A stretch of DNA of 64,000 bases from Acidobacteriota bacterium (GTDB lineage: Bacteria; Acidobacteriota; Thermoanaerobaculia; Gp7-AA8). The DNA lies in assembly GCA_003223645.1 (NCBI GenBank), contig QHVT01000007.1, positions 170,531-234,530 of the forward strand, read 5' to 3'. Position numbers and translations under genes: made by a program. The notes under the pieces are model-generated. The model was not told where the DNA came from, did no database searches, and worked only from the letters and a program-made list of their open reading frames with translations. Of this stretch, positions 7,844 through 16,119 are shown in pieces (positions within the stretch are counted from its first letter, which is position 1; every line of letters starts with the position of its first letter).

Positions 7844-8917
7844 GTGAAGCGCGATTTGAAGGACGCGGTCGTGGTGATCACCGGCGGCTCGAGCGGCATC
7901 GGGCATGCGACCGCGCTCGCGTTCGCGCGTTGCGGCGCGCGCGTCGTGATCGCCAGCCGCGGCGGCGACGCTCTGGGACGCGTGCTGCGCGAGCTGAAAG
8001 CCGAAGGCGCGGAGGGACTCGCGATTCCCGCGGACGTGTCGCGATGGCACGACGTCGAGCGCATCGCGCGCGAGACGGCCGATCGCTTCGGCCGCATCGA
8101 CGTCTGGATCAACAACGCCGCGGTCGCGGAGTGGGCGTTCATCGAAGAGATGACGCCCGCGGAGATGAGCCGCGTCATCGACGTGAACGTCCTCGGCCCG
8201 ATGTACGGTGTCCGCGCCGCGCTCCCGCATCTGAAGCGCAGCGAAGGCGTGATCATCAACATCGCCTCCGCGCTCGCCGACCGCGCGATCCCGCTGCTGT
8301 CAACGTACTCCGCGTCGAAAGCCGCGGTGAAATCGTTCAGCGACTCGCTGCGGATGGAACTGCAAGCGATGCAGGCCAACGTCGACGTCGTGACGATCCT
8401 GCCGTCATCGATCAACACGCCGTTCTATCGCTGGGGACCGTCGAAGCTCGGCGTGCGCCCGCATCCGGTGTCGGTGATCTATCCGCCGAAACTCGTCGCA
8501 GAGGCGATCGTGTCCGCGGCGGAACGCCCGCAGCGCGAGATCTTCGTTGGCGTGATGGGCAAGCTCCTCTCGATCGCCGAGCGCATCAGCCCGCGGATGA
8601 TGGACTGGTACATGCTCCAGCGCCGCAACATGTTCCGCCAGCAATACAGCTCCCTGCGCGACGCCGGCGAGTCGAATCTCTTTCATTCACCCGACGAGAG
8701 CGCCATCGATGGTCCATTTGTTGACGAAACGCGGAAGACCAGCGTCTACACGAAAGCGATCGAGCTGCATCCGGCCGTGCGGCGGGTGGTGGCGGCGGGG
8801 GTGATGGGGGCGGCAGTGGCGCTGGTGGTGCGGAGGCTCAGCACGCGTTCCCGGCCGGGAACCGCAACAGATCGCCTTTCTGCTTCGTCGAGCGCAGCGA
8901 CTCCGCGGCGGCAGTGA
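7844..8917 (+). CDS. short-chain dehydrogenase with C-terminal membrane anchor
   Basis: This is a 357-residue classical SDR oxidoreductase. It has the cofactor loop TGGSSGIG near residue 15, the NNAAVAEW motif, the catalytic Ser in INIASALADR and YSASK (YxxxK). After the catalytic core it carries an extension of about 100 residues ending in a hydrophobic helix (VVAAGVMGAAVALVV), suggesting a membrane anchor. A related SDR with a similar tail lies at the right edge of the window. The GTG start was chosen because it begins immediately before the Rossmann strand; no upstream ATG gives sensible protein. Its last 80 bp lie antisense to the end of the receiver gene. The substrate is unknown. Confidence 0.85.
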   Translation: MKRDLKDAVVVITGGSSGIGHATALAFARCGARVVIASRGGDALGRVLRELKAEGAEGLAIPADVSRWHDVERIARETADRFGRIDVWINNAAVAEWAFIEEMTPAEMSRVIDVNVLGPMYGVRAALPHLKRSEGVIINIASALADRAIPLLSTYSASKAAVKSFSDSLRMELQAMQANVDVVTILPSSINTPFYRWGPSKLGVRPHPVSVIYPPKLVAEAIVSAAERPQREIFVGVMGKLLSIAERISPRMMDWYMLQRRNMFRQQYSSLRDAGESNLFHSPDESAIDGPFVDETRKTSVYTKAIELHPAVRRVVAAGVMGAAVALVVRRLSTRSRPGTATDRLSASSSAATPRRQ

Positions 8918-9263
8918 TCAGATCGCCGAGGACGTCGATGTCGAAGGGCTTGCGGACGATGGAGTGGACCATCGCACCGTCGAGGTGGCGGAACGACGCG
9001 GGATCGCCGGCGCTGATGACGATCACCGCGGGGCGCTCGTGTTTGCGGTCCTTCAGATAGTCGATCAGCGCGAAGCCGTCGACATTCGGCATCATCAGAT
9101 CGACGACGACGACCGCGTACTCCTGCGCGTCCAGCTTCTCGATCGCCTCCGCGCCATCTCGCGCCGAGTCGACCGGCAGGCCCGCGCGCTCGACGATCTT
9201 CGCAACGAGCGCACGAATCGCCGGCTCGTCATCGACCACCAACACCCGCCCTTCAGGACCCAT
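8838..9263 (-). CDS. single-domain response regulator (CheY-like receiver)
   Basis: This is a 141-residue phosphoacceptor domain without an output domain. VLVVDDEPAIRALV supplies the acidic pocket, VVVVDLMMPNVDG the phosphorylated Asp (about residue 56), VIVISAGD the switch Ser/Thr region and VRKPFD the conserved Lys. It probably relays a signal to a partner protein; no histidine kinase is adjacent. It converges with the SDR gene, and the two 3' ends overlap by 80 bp on opposite strands. Confidence 0.9.
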   Translation of the reverse strand: MGPEGRVLVVDDEPAIRALVAKIVERAGLPVDSARDGAEAIEKLDAQEYAVVVVDLMMPNVDGFALIDYLKDRKHERPAVIVISAGDPASFRHLDGAMVHSIVRKPFDIDVLGDLITAAAESLRSTKQKGDLLRFPAGNAC

Positions 9264-9312
9264 ATGGCGGGCACAAGCAATTTTTACGCCGTCGGCTGGT
9301 GGCGGCTGCGCT

Positions 9313-9517
9313 GATGGCGGATGGCAGCTGCGCTGATGGCAGATGGCAGATGGCTGATGGCGGATGGCGGACGGCTGATGGCGGATGGCAGATGGCGGAC
9401 TGCGGATGGCAGAGGGCAGAAGATGGCGCGGGTGTGGCCATCAGCGAAGCCGCCATCCGGCGAAGCCCGCCATCCGCCATCCGCCATCTGCCATCCGCCA
9501 TCGGCAGTCCCGCCTGG
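9313..9517. repeat. GATGGCAGATGGCGGATGG tandem/inverted repeat
   Basis: Many tandem 7-8 bp units (GATGGCA, GATGGCG) on the left are followed by their complement (GCCATCTGCCATCCGCC) on the right, giving a hairpin with a long repetitive stem. A shorter relative lies at 40271-40367. It accounts for the gap of about 300 bp between the receiver gene and the small TTG-initiated gene. Nothing else is visible there. Confidence 0.8.
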
Positions 9518-9572
9518 CCCGTCCCTTGCTGAACACGCTTTTGCGGTAGACGAAAAACTCGGAGGCTGCGCT

Positions 9573-9794
9573 TTGCAATACACGATAGAAGCGCGAGTAC
9601 TGACTACACCGCGGTCTGTGTTTGACGCTCACACCATTGTCGAGGCGCCGAGCGAGCGTGATGCGATTCAGCGTTACGTGCAGGAGCGCGACGCGGAGCT
9701 GGTGAGCATGACCAAGCCGCCGAACGGCGGCGAGTCGATCGCCACGGTCAAGAAAGAGGACGCGATCGTCCTCGTGCGCGTGTACGCCGCCTGA
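9573..9794 (+). CDS. small conserved-looking protein, 73 aa
   Basis: I do not recognise this protein. A TTG start is favoured because GGAGG lies seven bases upstream, whereas in-frame ATGs further 5' fall inside the GATGGC repeat and would add a repetitive leader. The product is compact, begins with QYTIEARVLT, has alternating hydrophobic residues, no membrane segment, and ends IVLVRVYAA. The strand-helix-strand feel (TIEARV, DAIQRYVQERDAEL, AIVLVRVY) suggests a small alpha/beta domain. It stands alone between two repeat elements. Confidence 0.6.
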   Translation: MQYTIEARVLTTPRSVFDAHTIVEAPSERDAIQRYVQERDAELVSMTKPPNGGESIATVKKEDAIVLVRVYAA

Positions 9795-9796
9795 AG

Positions 9797-9850
9797 GAGG
9801 GCAGGCGTGCCGCCCGCCGTCGATTGTGGCGGGCTGGAAGCCCGCCCTCC
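9797..9850. repeat. palindromic repeat, GGCGGGC...GCCCGCC family
   Basis: A GAGGGCAGGCGTGCCGCCCGCC arm pairs imperfectly with GGCGGGCTGGAAGCCCGCCCTC. It begins two bases after the stop of the small protein gene. Relatives are at 15133-15203, within the secreted-protein gene near 15518-15598, and within the S41 protease gene at 47161-47208. Confidence 0.7.
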
Positions 9851-9867
9851 ACTATAGAATCGCGCCA

Positions 9868-10596
9868 ATGAGTGCGGCTTGGGCGCTGCTGGCGTTCGTG
9901 ATGACTCTCGCCGGTGGCTGGTTCGCATTCCGCTACCAGCGATCCCTTCACGCGATCATGGCTTTCTCGGCCGGGATGCTGATCGGCGTCGCGTTTCTCG
10001 ATCTCATCCCTGAAGTCGTCGCCAAGTCGCAGAGCGAATCGATTCCGATCCGCTCGCTGACGCTGACGATCATCGGCGGCTTCCTCGCCATTTTTCTGCT
10101 GGAGAAGCTGACGATCATTCACAGCGAGAAGTCGCATGACGAGCCGGGACATCATCACAACGTCGGACTCGTCGGCGCGATCGGGCTCTCGTTCCACAGT
10201 TTTCTCGACGGACTCGCGATCGGCGTCGGCTTTCAGGCCGGACGCGAAGTCGGCTTCATCGTGCTCATGGCCGTCCTCGCGCACGATTTCGCCGACGGCC
10301 TGAACACCGTCACGTTCATGCTCGCCACGCGCAACAATCGCTGGCGGACGCTGACGCTGCTCATCGTCAACGCGACCGCACCGGTCGCGGGCGCGCTGTT
10401 CGCGAACGTGATTCGCATCGAGCCGCGCGCCGTCGCATTCCAGCTCGCGTTCTTCGCCGGCTTCCTGCTCTACCTCGGCGCGAGCGATCTTCTCCCGCAC
10501 GGCCACGAGCGTCCGCGCTTCGCGCTCATCTTCTCCACCCTCGCCGGCCTCGGCACGTCAGGCGCCGTCGTGTACGCGCTCGCGAAAGTGCAGTGA
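9868..10596 (+). CDS. ZIP family divalent metal transporter
   Basis: This is a 242-residue membrane protein with about eight hydrophobic segments. The two transport-site helices are diagnostic: SFHSFLDGLAIG (around residue 110) and AHDFADGLN (around 140) supply the His/Asp/Glu ligands of the binuclear metal site. A His-rich loop (EPGHHHN) precedes the first, as is usual. It imports zinc, iron or a similar divalent ion across the inner membrane; metal specificity cannot be read. The start is the ATG just before the first membrane helix; an upstream in-frame ATG lies inside the palindromic repeat and is unlikely. Confidence 0.88.
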   Translation: MSAAWALLAFVMTLAGGWFAFRYQRSLHAIMAFSAGMLIGVAFLDLIPEVVAKSQSESIPIRSLTLTIIGGFLAIFLLEKLTIIHSEKSHDEPGHHHNVGLVGAIGLSFHSFLDGLAIGVGFQAGREVGFIVLMAVLAHDFADGLNTVTFMLATRNNRWRTLTLLIVNATAPVAGALFANVIRIEPRAVAFQLAFFAGFLLYLGASDLLPHGHERPRFALIFSTLAGLGTSGAVVYALAKVQ

Positions 10597-10620
10597 GATC
10601 TTTCGCGTCGCTTAGATTTT

Positions 10621-10715
10621 TGTGGGTGCCGCTGCCCTCAGCGGCACCGGCCGGCTCTGCCGGCCAGCGGCGCTTTGCGCCGCGCGACCGCTGAGGGCAG
10701 CGGTCGCCACAGATT
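10621..10715. repeat. palindromic repeat, CCGCTGCCCTCAGCGG family
   Basis: GTGCCGCTGCCCTCAGCGGCAC is itself a small palindrome. It is followed by CCGGCCGGCTCTGCCGGCC and by CCGCTGAGGGCAGCGGTCGCC, together forming a cruciform-like element. It separates the convergent ZIP and dihaem cytochrome genes and could serve as a bidirectional terminator. Confidence 0.75.
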
Positions 10716-10720
10716 TCACG

Positions 10721-11710
10721 TCACTTCGCGTCCGGAAACGAATTCACCGGATTGTCGACCGGCTTCACTGTCTTCAGATAGTCGTAGATCGCGCCGAGGT
10801 CTTCGTCCGTCATTCCGGAGAGCTCGATCCACGGCATCAGCGTGTTCTTGCCCTTCGGCGCGGGCGGCGCGGTCTCGGCGGTGAAGTTCGCGAACGCGCG
10901 GAAGCGTCCGATGAACTCCGCCTTCGTCGCGCGGCCCATGAACGTCGATGGATGCGGTGTGATGTTCGCCGTCACGACGCGAAACCACGGCGTTTTCATC
11001 TCGAATCCGCCGGCGAATTCTTTTCCGGGGATCGGCCTGCCCTTGTCATCCTGCGGCGTGTGGCATTCGCTGCACGCGCCGATCTGCGTGAGGTACTTGC
11101 CGTACTTCAAAGGATCGCTGCGATCGGGCGAGGTCACGGGGCCCGCGAGCGGCTGCGGGATGAATTTCTCGATGAAGTTCAGCGGCACATCGAGCTTCTT
11201 CGCCGGCTTCTCGTAGCGCAGCGGCTTGAGCGTGCGCAGATACGCGACGATCGCCATGGCATCGTCATCGGACATCTCGCGATAGTGACCGTAGGGCATG
11301 ATCGGGAAGAGCGCCTTGCCGTCGCGGTCGACGCCCTCGCGGAACGCGCGCATGATCTCGCCGTCCGTCCATTTGCCGAGGCCCGTGTCGGTGTCGGGAG
11401 TGAGATTTGCGGCGGCGAGCACGCCCGGAAATCCGATCTGCTGGTTCCACACGAATCCGCCGACGCCTTCGCGTCCCGGCTTCATCGGCAGCGCGTACGC
11501 CATCGTGTGCTCGGAGTGGCAGTCGAGGCAGAGCGACACGTGACGGACGAGATATTCGCCGCGCGCGATCCGCTCCGGCGTCGCTTCGATCTTGTCCGCC
11601 GACGCCGGCCGCTGTGCCGGTTTCTTCAGCGACAGGTACGACACACCGATCGCCGCCAGCGCGACGATGACCAGCACGACGAGTCCTACAACCTTCAAAA
11701 AGGTTTTCAT
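10721..11710 (-). CDS. dihaem cytochrome c, membrane-anchored
   Basis: 329 residues. An uncleaved or signal-anchor helix (VVGLVVLVIVALAAIGVSYL) is followed by two class I cytochrome domains with haem motifs CLDCH (about residue 61) and CSECH (about residue 215). The architecture matches the small dihaem or multihaem subunits that pass electrons from periplasmic dehydrogenases to oxidases, but no dehydrogenase gene is adjacent, so the partner is unknown. A Met ligand context is visible in FPIMPYGHY and NTLMPWIE. It diverges from the M20 peptidase gene with about 50 bp between, which must hold both promoters. Confidence 0.9.
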   Translation of the reverse strand: MKTFLKVVGLVVLVIVALAAIGVSYLSLKKPAQRPASADKIEATPERIARGEYLVRHVSLCLDCHSEHTMAYALPMKPGREGVGGFVWNQQIGFPGVLAAANLTPDTDTGLGKWTDGEIMRAFREGVDRDGKALFPIMPYGHYREMSDDDAMAIVAYLRTLKPLRYEKPAKKLDVPLNFIEKFIPQPLAGPVTSPDRSDPLKYGKYLTQIGACSECHTPQDDKGRPIPGKEFAGGFEMKTPWFRVVTANITPHPSTFMGRATKAEFIGRFRAFANFTAETAPPAPKGKNTLMPWIELSGMTDEDLGAIYDYLKTVKPVDNPVNSFPDAK

Positions 11711-11761
11711 TGATCTCTCCGCGAACGAATGGACGATTGAGTGGGTATTCTACGATGAACT

Positions 11762-13276
11762 ATGTTTTTGACGGCCGCGCTCCTCGCCACCACGCTCTCG
11801 ACCAAAGTGCTCGAGCACTACGACAAACATGAGTCGCCGCAGCTCGTGCCGCTGCTGAGCGAGGTCATCCAATTCCCCACGTACGAAAACAACGCTGAAG
11901 CGCACGACGCCCAGAAAGCGTGGCTCGCGAAGACCGCGACCGGCTTCGGATTCGTCGTTCGCGACGCAGGAAAAATCACGGAGATCGAGCTGCCCGGCCC
12001 CGAAGGCGCGCCGGTCCTCGGGCTCGTGATTCATGGCGACGTGCAGCCGGTCGATGCAGACTCGTGGTCCTTTCCGCCCTTCGCGGGTCTCGTCCAGGAC
12101 GGCTACGTCCTCGGACGCGGCAGCGCCGACGACAAGGGTCCGCTCATCCAGGCGCTGCTCGCGATGAAGGCGCTGAAGGAAAGCGGCGTCGCGCGCACGC
12201 ACACGATTCGTCTGCTCGTCGGCAGCGAAGAAGAGTCGTCCGCGACGGAGATGCCGGAGTATTTGAAATCGCACGCGCCTCCCGATTACTCGCTCGTGCT
12301 CGACGCGGAGTTCCCGGTGATCATCGGGGAGAAAGCGTGGGATGGCCTCGCCCTCGGCACGACGCTCGCCGAGCGCGGCGAGCCGAAGATTCCGTACAGC
12401 GTCGTGTCGATGGACGCCGGACTCTCGCCGAGCATCGTTCCCGATCACGCCGAGGTGAAGCTGCGGTGGCGAGAAGGCGTGCCGATGAATTGGGATCGGT
12501 TGATCGCCGACATCGAAGCCGCGAAGAGCAAATTGCCCGAGGGCACGCGACTCGTCACCGGCTTCGACGACGTCAACAACCTGTTGCGCATCGTCACCTA
12601 CGGCAAGTCGGCGCACTCCGGAATGAACATCACCGCCGGCCGCAACGCGCTCGTCGCGCTCGCACGCGTGTTCGAAGGAAAACTGCAGCCCGGCGGCGCG
12701 GATGACTTGCTCGCGTTCGCGCGCATCGCCGGTCAGGACCTCTACGGCACGGGACTCGGCATCACCGACCACGATCCGGTGTGGGGCCGCTACGCCGTGA
12801 ACGTTGCGACGATCAAACCGTCGACGAAAGATCCGGCGAAGACGCGGCTCTTCATCAACCTGCGGCGCATCCCGCCGCGCACCGCGGCGCAGGCGAAGGC
12901 GTATCTCGAAAAATTCGTGAGCGACTTCAACGCGCGCACCGGTGCATCGCTGACCGTTCTGGCCGGCGAGGGGTATTTCGAAGACGAGCCGCTGGTCTTC
13001 AAGGCCAACGCGAAGCTCGTTCGCAGATTGATGGACGACTACACGCGCGCGACCGGCAAGAAGGCGAAGCCGGGCGTGATCGGCGGCGGAACGTACGCGA
13101 AGCGACTCCCGAATTCGATCGCCTTCGGCATGTGGTTCCCCGGCAAGCCGTATCCCGGCCACGACCTCGACGAGAAAATTTCGATCGATGATTTGCAGCG
13201 CGGCGCGCGCGTGCTCATCTACGCGCTGACGGACATCGCGACGGGAAAGAAAATCGAAGAGCCGTTCAAGCCTTGA
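11762..13276 (+). CDS. M20 family metallopeptidase (PepV-like dipeptidase)
   Basis: This 504-residue enzyme is predicted to be exported (short hydrophobic N-terminus). The dizinc ligands of the M20 family are in order: HGDVQPV, the bridging Asp in GRGSADDKGP, the general base and ligand pair in GSEEESS, and DAEFP; the C-terminal His ligand is probably in PGHD. The length and the long lid domain fit PepV or carnosinase-like dipeptidases, which cleave short peptides. The downstream exporter gene begins inside its stop codon (TTGA overlap). That suggests a peptide-degradation and amino-acid-export unit, an inference from coupling only. Confidence 0.87.
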   Translation: MFLTAALLATTLSTKVLEHYDKHESPQLVPLLSEVIQFPTYENNAEAHDAQKAWLAKTATGFGFVVRDAGKITEIELPGPEGAPVLGLVIHGDVQPVDADSWSFPPFAGLVQDGYVLGRGSADDKGPLIQALLAMKALKESGVARTHTIRLLVGSEEESSATEMPEYLKSHAPPDYSLVLDAEFPVIIGEKAWDGLALGTTLAERGEPKIPYSVVSMDAGLSPSIVPDHAEVKLRWREGVPMNWDRLIADIEAAKSKLPEGTRLVTGFDDVNNLLRIVTYGKSAHSGMNITAGRNALVALARVFEGKLQPGGADDLLAFARIAGQDLYGTGLGITDHDPVWGRYAVNVATIKPSTKDPAKTRLFINLRRIPPRTAAQAKAYLEKFVSDFNARTGASLTVLAGEGYFEDEPLVFKANAKLVRRLMDDYTRATGKKAKPGVIGGGTYAKRLPNSIAFGMWFPGKPYPGHDLDEKISIDDLQRGARVLIYALTDIATGKKIEEPFKP

Positions 13277-14151
13277 CCAGCGCGCGACGTACGTTCGGCC
13301 CGATCCCGCCAACAGCGCTGGTCCTGCTCGGCATCGTCAGCGTTCAGGTGGGCTCGGCGTTGGCGAAGCAGCTGTTCAGCGCCGTGGGCAGCTTCGGGAC
13401 CGTCGCGTTGCGACTGTTCTTCGCGGCGACGGTGCTGATGCTGTTGTGGCGGCCGTCTCTGCGCATCGATCGCCGCGCGTGGACCGTCGTGCTCAGCTAC
13501 GGCGTGATTCTCGGCACGATGAATCTCTGCTTCTACCTCTCGCTGGCGCGGATCCCGTTGGGCATCGCCGTCACCATCGAGTTCCTCGGGCCGCTGGCGG
13601 TGGCGGTGGCCGGGTCGCGGCGATGGCTGGATGCATTCTGGGCACTGCTCGCGGCAGGCGGTGTCGTCCTGCTGATGGAAGGGCGCGGCGACGTCAACCT
13701 CGTCGGCTTTCTGTTCGCCCTCGCCGCAGGAACGTGTTGGGGTTTGTACATCCTGGTCGGCGCAGCGCTGGGACGCCACACCACGGAAGGCAATGGTCTG
13801 GCTCTCGGAATGGTCATCGCGGCGCTGGTCGCTGTGCCCTTCGGCGTGATCCACAGCGGAGCGGCGCTGATTCAGCCGCGCGTCCTGATTGCGGGATTCG
13901 GCGTAGCGCTGTTGTCGTCGGTGATCCCGTATTCGCTGGAGCTGGAAGCACTGCGCAAGATTCCGCCGCGCGTGTTCGGCATCCTGATGAGCCTCGAGCC
14001 GGCGATGGCGGCACTCATCGGCCTCCTCATCCTCCGGGAATCGCTGCACTGGACGCAGTGGATCGCGGTGCTGTGCGTGATGGCCGCATCGGCGGGCGCC
14101 ACACGCGGCATTGCAACGGCAAAGAAAATCGACGATCTTTTCCAGCCTTGA
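13273..14151 (+). CDS. EamA/DMT transporter, RhtA-like amino acid exporter
   Basis: 292 residues with ten predicted membrane helices in two EamA repeats. The second-repeat sequence (ALLSSVIPYSLELEALRKIP, then FGILMSLEPAMAAL) is close to the threonine/homoserine exporter RhtA. The TTG start overlaps the stop of the M20 peptidase by four bases and is the only sensible start. The gene ends in TGATG, overlapping the next start by one base. It probably exports amino acids or small metabolites released by the dipeptidase; the substrate is inferred from similarity only. Confidence 0.83.
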   Translation: MTSARRTFGPIPPTALVLLGIVSVQVGSALAKQLFSAVGSFGTVALRLFFAATVLMLLWRPSLRIDRRAWTVVLSYGVILGTMNLCFYLSLARIPLGIAVTIEFLGPLAVAVAGSRRWLDAFWALLAAGGVVLLMEGRGDVNLVGFLFALAAGTCWGLYILVGAALGRHTTEGNGLALGMVIAALVAVPFGVIHSGAALIQPRVLIAGFGVALLSSVIPYSLELEALRKIPPRVFGILMSLEPAMAALIGLLILRESLHWTQWIAVLCVMAASAGATRGIATAKKIDDLFQP

Positions 14152-15017
14152 TGCTCTCCGACTTCCTCGCCTCGTCGCGACGCCTCGCCGTGCTCACCGG
14201 CGCGGGCTGCAGCACGCGTTCGGGCATTCCTGACTATCGAAGTCCCGGCGGCGCGTGGACGAAACACAAGCCGATTTACTACAGCGCGTTCGTGCGCAGC
14301 GCGGACGTGCGCCGGTTTTATTGGGCGCGCAGTTTTCGCGGGTGGCCGCGGTTCGATGCCGCGCGGCCGAACGCCGCGCATCGCGCGCTCGCAGAGCTCG
14401 AGTCGGACGGTCGCGTGCATCAGCTGATCACGCAGAACGTCGATGACCTGCATCAGGAGGCGGGAAGCCGCGCGGTCGTGCAGCTGCACGGACGCAACCG
14501 CGTGGTCGTCTGTCTCGATTGCCGCGCCGAGTCGCCGCGCGAAGAAATGCAATCGCGCCTTGGCGATCTGAACGCGGAGTGGCTCGCGCGTGCGCCATGG
14601 CACACGCTCGACGCGGATGAAGCGGACTTCGCACCCGACGGCGACGCGAACGTCGCGCAGGAAATCGTCGGCGCGTTCCGCGTTCCCGACTGTCGTCGAT
14701 GCGGCGGCGTGCTGAAACCGGCGGTCGTCTTCTTCGGCGAGTCGGTGCCGCCGGAGAAAGTCGCGTACGCGATGCGCCGCGTCGACGAAGCGGACGCGCT
14801 GCTCGTCGTCGGATCATCGCTGACCGTCTGGTCGGGCTTCCGCTTCGTGAAACGCGCACACGAGCGCGGGCTGCCGATCGCGATCGTGAACATCGGCCCG
14901 ACGCGCGGCGACGAGCTCGCGACGATCAAAGTCGAGCGCGAATGCGGCGATGCGCTCACTGAAGCAAGGCAGAAAGCAGAAAGCAGAGAGCAGAAAGAGG
15001 CGTCGCGAGTTCTGTAA
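14151..15017 (+). CDS. Sir2 family NAD-dependent protein deacylase
   Basis: This is a 288-residue sirtuin. It has the NAD loop TGAGCSTRSGIPDYRS (residues 15-31), the acyl-substrate motif TQNVDDLHQEAG, the catalytic His in QLHG, and a structural zinc site formed by CLDC and CRRC. FFGESVP and VGSSLTVWSG complete the family set. It removes acyl groups from lysines using NAD. Its start overlaps the exporter stop by one base. The last 16 or so residues (RQKAESREQKE) are encoded by a GCAGAAAG repeat arm rather than sirtuin sequence, so the C-terminus has been extended by an intergenic element. Confidence 0.93.
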   Translation: MLSDFLASSRRLAVLTGAGCSTRSGIPDYRSPGGAWTKHKPIYYSAFVRSADVRRFYWARSFRGWPRFDAARPNAAHRALAELESDGRVHQLITQNVDDLHQEAGSRAVVQLHGRNRVVVCLDCRAESPREEMQSRLGDLNAEWLARAPWHTLDADEADFAPDGDANVAQEIVGAFRVPDCRRCGGVLKPAVVFFGESVPPEKVAYAMRRVDEADALLVVGSSLTVWSGFRFVKRAHERGLPIAIVNIGPTRGDELATIKVERECGDALTEARQKAESREQKEASRVL

Positions 15018-15293
15018 CTTTGCGGCTTCGACGACGGCCCCTCACCCGGCCTTCGGCCACCCTCTCCCCGCAAGCGGGGCGAGGGGCAACTTGGCACACG
15101 CCTCGTTTGTGGCACTTCTCCCTCCTTGCCGAGGAGAGCGGGCATCCGGCCCGCCTCCCGGGGGCGGGCGGGGACGCCCGCTCTCCTCGGCAAGGAGGGA
15201 GAAGGCCGGATGAGGCGTTGTCATTCGATCAGTGTCTGTGCATACCGCGAGGTCTCAGCCATTTCTGCTTTCTGCTTTTTGCTTTCTGCTTTC
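14961..15293. repeat. nested repeat block: GCAGAAAG arms around MITE-like and GGCGGGC elements
   Basis: A GCAGAAAG left arm (14961-15000) and its complementary right arm (15261-15293) flank about 260 bp. Inside is a third, diverged MITE-like copy (CCCCTCACCCGGCC at 15039 to GGCCGGATGAGGCG at 15214), whose centre is in turn replaced by a GAGAGCGGGC/GCCCGCTCTC palindrome (15133-15203). This indicates successive insertions, one element into another. Apart from the Sir2 3' end, no gene is visible in this stretch. Confidence 0.7.
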
Positions 15294-15675
15294 ACACAGA
15301 TCCGTCGAGTTGCAGTCGCAGCGTCTCCGGCCGGTTGACGTAGCCGATGTCGACCGACTCGACGCCGATGCCGCGGACGACGAACGTGTCGTCGATCGTG
15401 TCGCCGATCCGCGCGGTGATCACCTGACCGTTGCCGACGAATGCGACGATCGGATCGCGCACGAGTCCGAAGCGGCCGATCAGTTGATAGGGAAATTTCG
15501 GCGGCGCATCCTCGTGGAGCGGCGGGCTCTCAGCCCGCCGAGGCTCTTCGACCGGCGCCGGTGCTTTGGCCGGCGGGCTGAGAGCCCGCCGCTCCACTTT
15601 CACTTGCGGCTCGACGTACTGGAACGGATTGCGATGTGAAGCGGCGAGGAGCGTGAGCGCGATGAGGATGTTCAC
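15292..15675 (-). CDS. small secreted protein with GspC/PilP-like domain
   Basis: 127 residues with an N-terminal signal (MNILIALTLLAASH). The C-terminal half reads as a small beta domain (DPIVAFVGNGQVITARIGD, then VVRGIGVESVDIGYVN). This resembles the periplasmic homology domain of PilP and type II secretion GspC proteins, but no secretion genes are adjacent and the match is by eye. The middle 27 residues (roughly 27-53, Pro/Ala/Glu-rich) are encoded by a palindromic repeat of the GGCGGGC family. It stops just at the edge of the GCAGAAAG repeat and lies two bases from the MerR gene end upstream. Confidence 0.6.
   Translation of the reverse strand: MNILIALTLLAASHRNPFQYVEPQVKVERRALSPPAKAPAPVEEPRRAESPPLHEDAPPKFPYQLIGRFGLVRDPIVAFVGNGQVITARIGDTIDDTFVVRGIGVESVDIGYVNRPETLRLQLDGSV
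15518..15598. repeat. palindromic element embedded in coding sequence
   Basis: GTGGAGCGGCGGGCTCTCAG is answered by CTGAGAGCCCGCCGCTCCAC with an inner GGCGCC palindrome. The whole element is read in frame as a Pro/Ala/Glu linker of the small secreted protein. Confidence 0.75.
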
Positions 15676-15676
15676 C

Positions 15677-16072
15677 TCATTGCGACGCGCGTGCGCGGCG
15701 AAAGATGCGTCCGCACGTCTCGATCTCGATGCATCCGCAGCGCAGCGCCGCGCGCAGGAGCTGCTTCATCGTCTCGATGCGTTGCGCCTGCGCGTCCAGC
15801 TCTGCGAGCTTCGACGTCGCGAGTTTCTTCCAGCGCTCCGCCGCCGTCGTGTTGGGCGCGAATTCCTTGAACAGCTGGCGGATCTCGCGCAGGGTGAAGC
15901 CCGCCATCTTCGCGACCTCGATCACCAGCAATCGGTCGAGCACTTCGTCGTCGAACACGCGACGCCCGCTCGTGCGCGCGGATCGCGGCAGCAATCCGAT
16001 CTCTTCGTAGTACCGAATCGCCGAAGTCGCGATCCCGGCGCGGCTCGCCAGCTCACCGATGCTCATTTCCAT
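15677..16072 (-). CDS. MerR family transcriptional regulator
   Basis: 131 residues. The N-terminal winged helix begins MSIGELASRAGIATSAIRYYEEIGLLP, the standard MerR pattern, followed by a coiled dimerisation helix. The C-terminal effector segment contains LRCGCIEIETC (Cys-x-Cys-x5-Cys). This matches the last three cysteines of the SoxR iron-sulphur spacing and also occurs in metal-sensing relatives, so the signal is either a thiophilic metal or redox. It is divergent from the small CC-motif gene, and the shared gap holds a classic MerR-type promoter. An ATG two codons downstream is an alternative start. Confidence 0.88.
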   Translation of the reverse strand: MEMSIGELASRAGIATSAIRYYEEIGLLPRSARTSGRRVFDDEVLDRLLVIEVAKMAGFTLREIRQLFKEFAPNTTAAERWKKLATSKLAELDAQAQRIETMKQLLRAALRCGCIEIETCGRIFRRARASQ

Positions 16073-16082
16073 CGCACACCTC

Positions 16083-16115
16083 TTGACTTCAAGCGTACTT
16101 GAAGTCCTACGTTGC
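16083..16115 (+). promoter_or_regulatory. MerR-type promoter with 19-bp spacer and dyad operator
   Basis: TTGACT and TACGTT hexamers are separated by 19 bp, the abnormally long spacer that MerR-family activators correct by untwisting DNA. The spacer is filled by the dyad ACTTCAAG-CGT-ACTTGAAGT. It reads towards the CC-motif gene and lies upstream of the MerR start as well, so autoregulation is likely. Confidence 0.8.
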
Positions 16116-16119
16116 ATTC

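Noticed and set aside
9313-9517. CRISPR-like or coding repeat
   Set aside because: Tandem 7-8 bp units followed by their complement; this is a hairpin-forming repeat without spacers or a protein.
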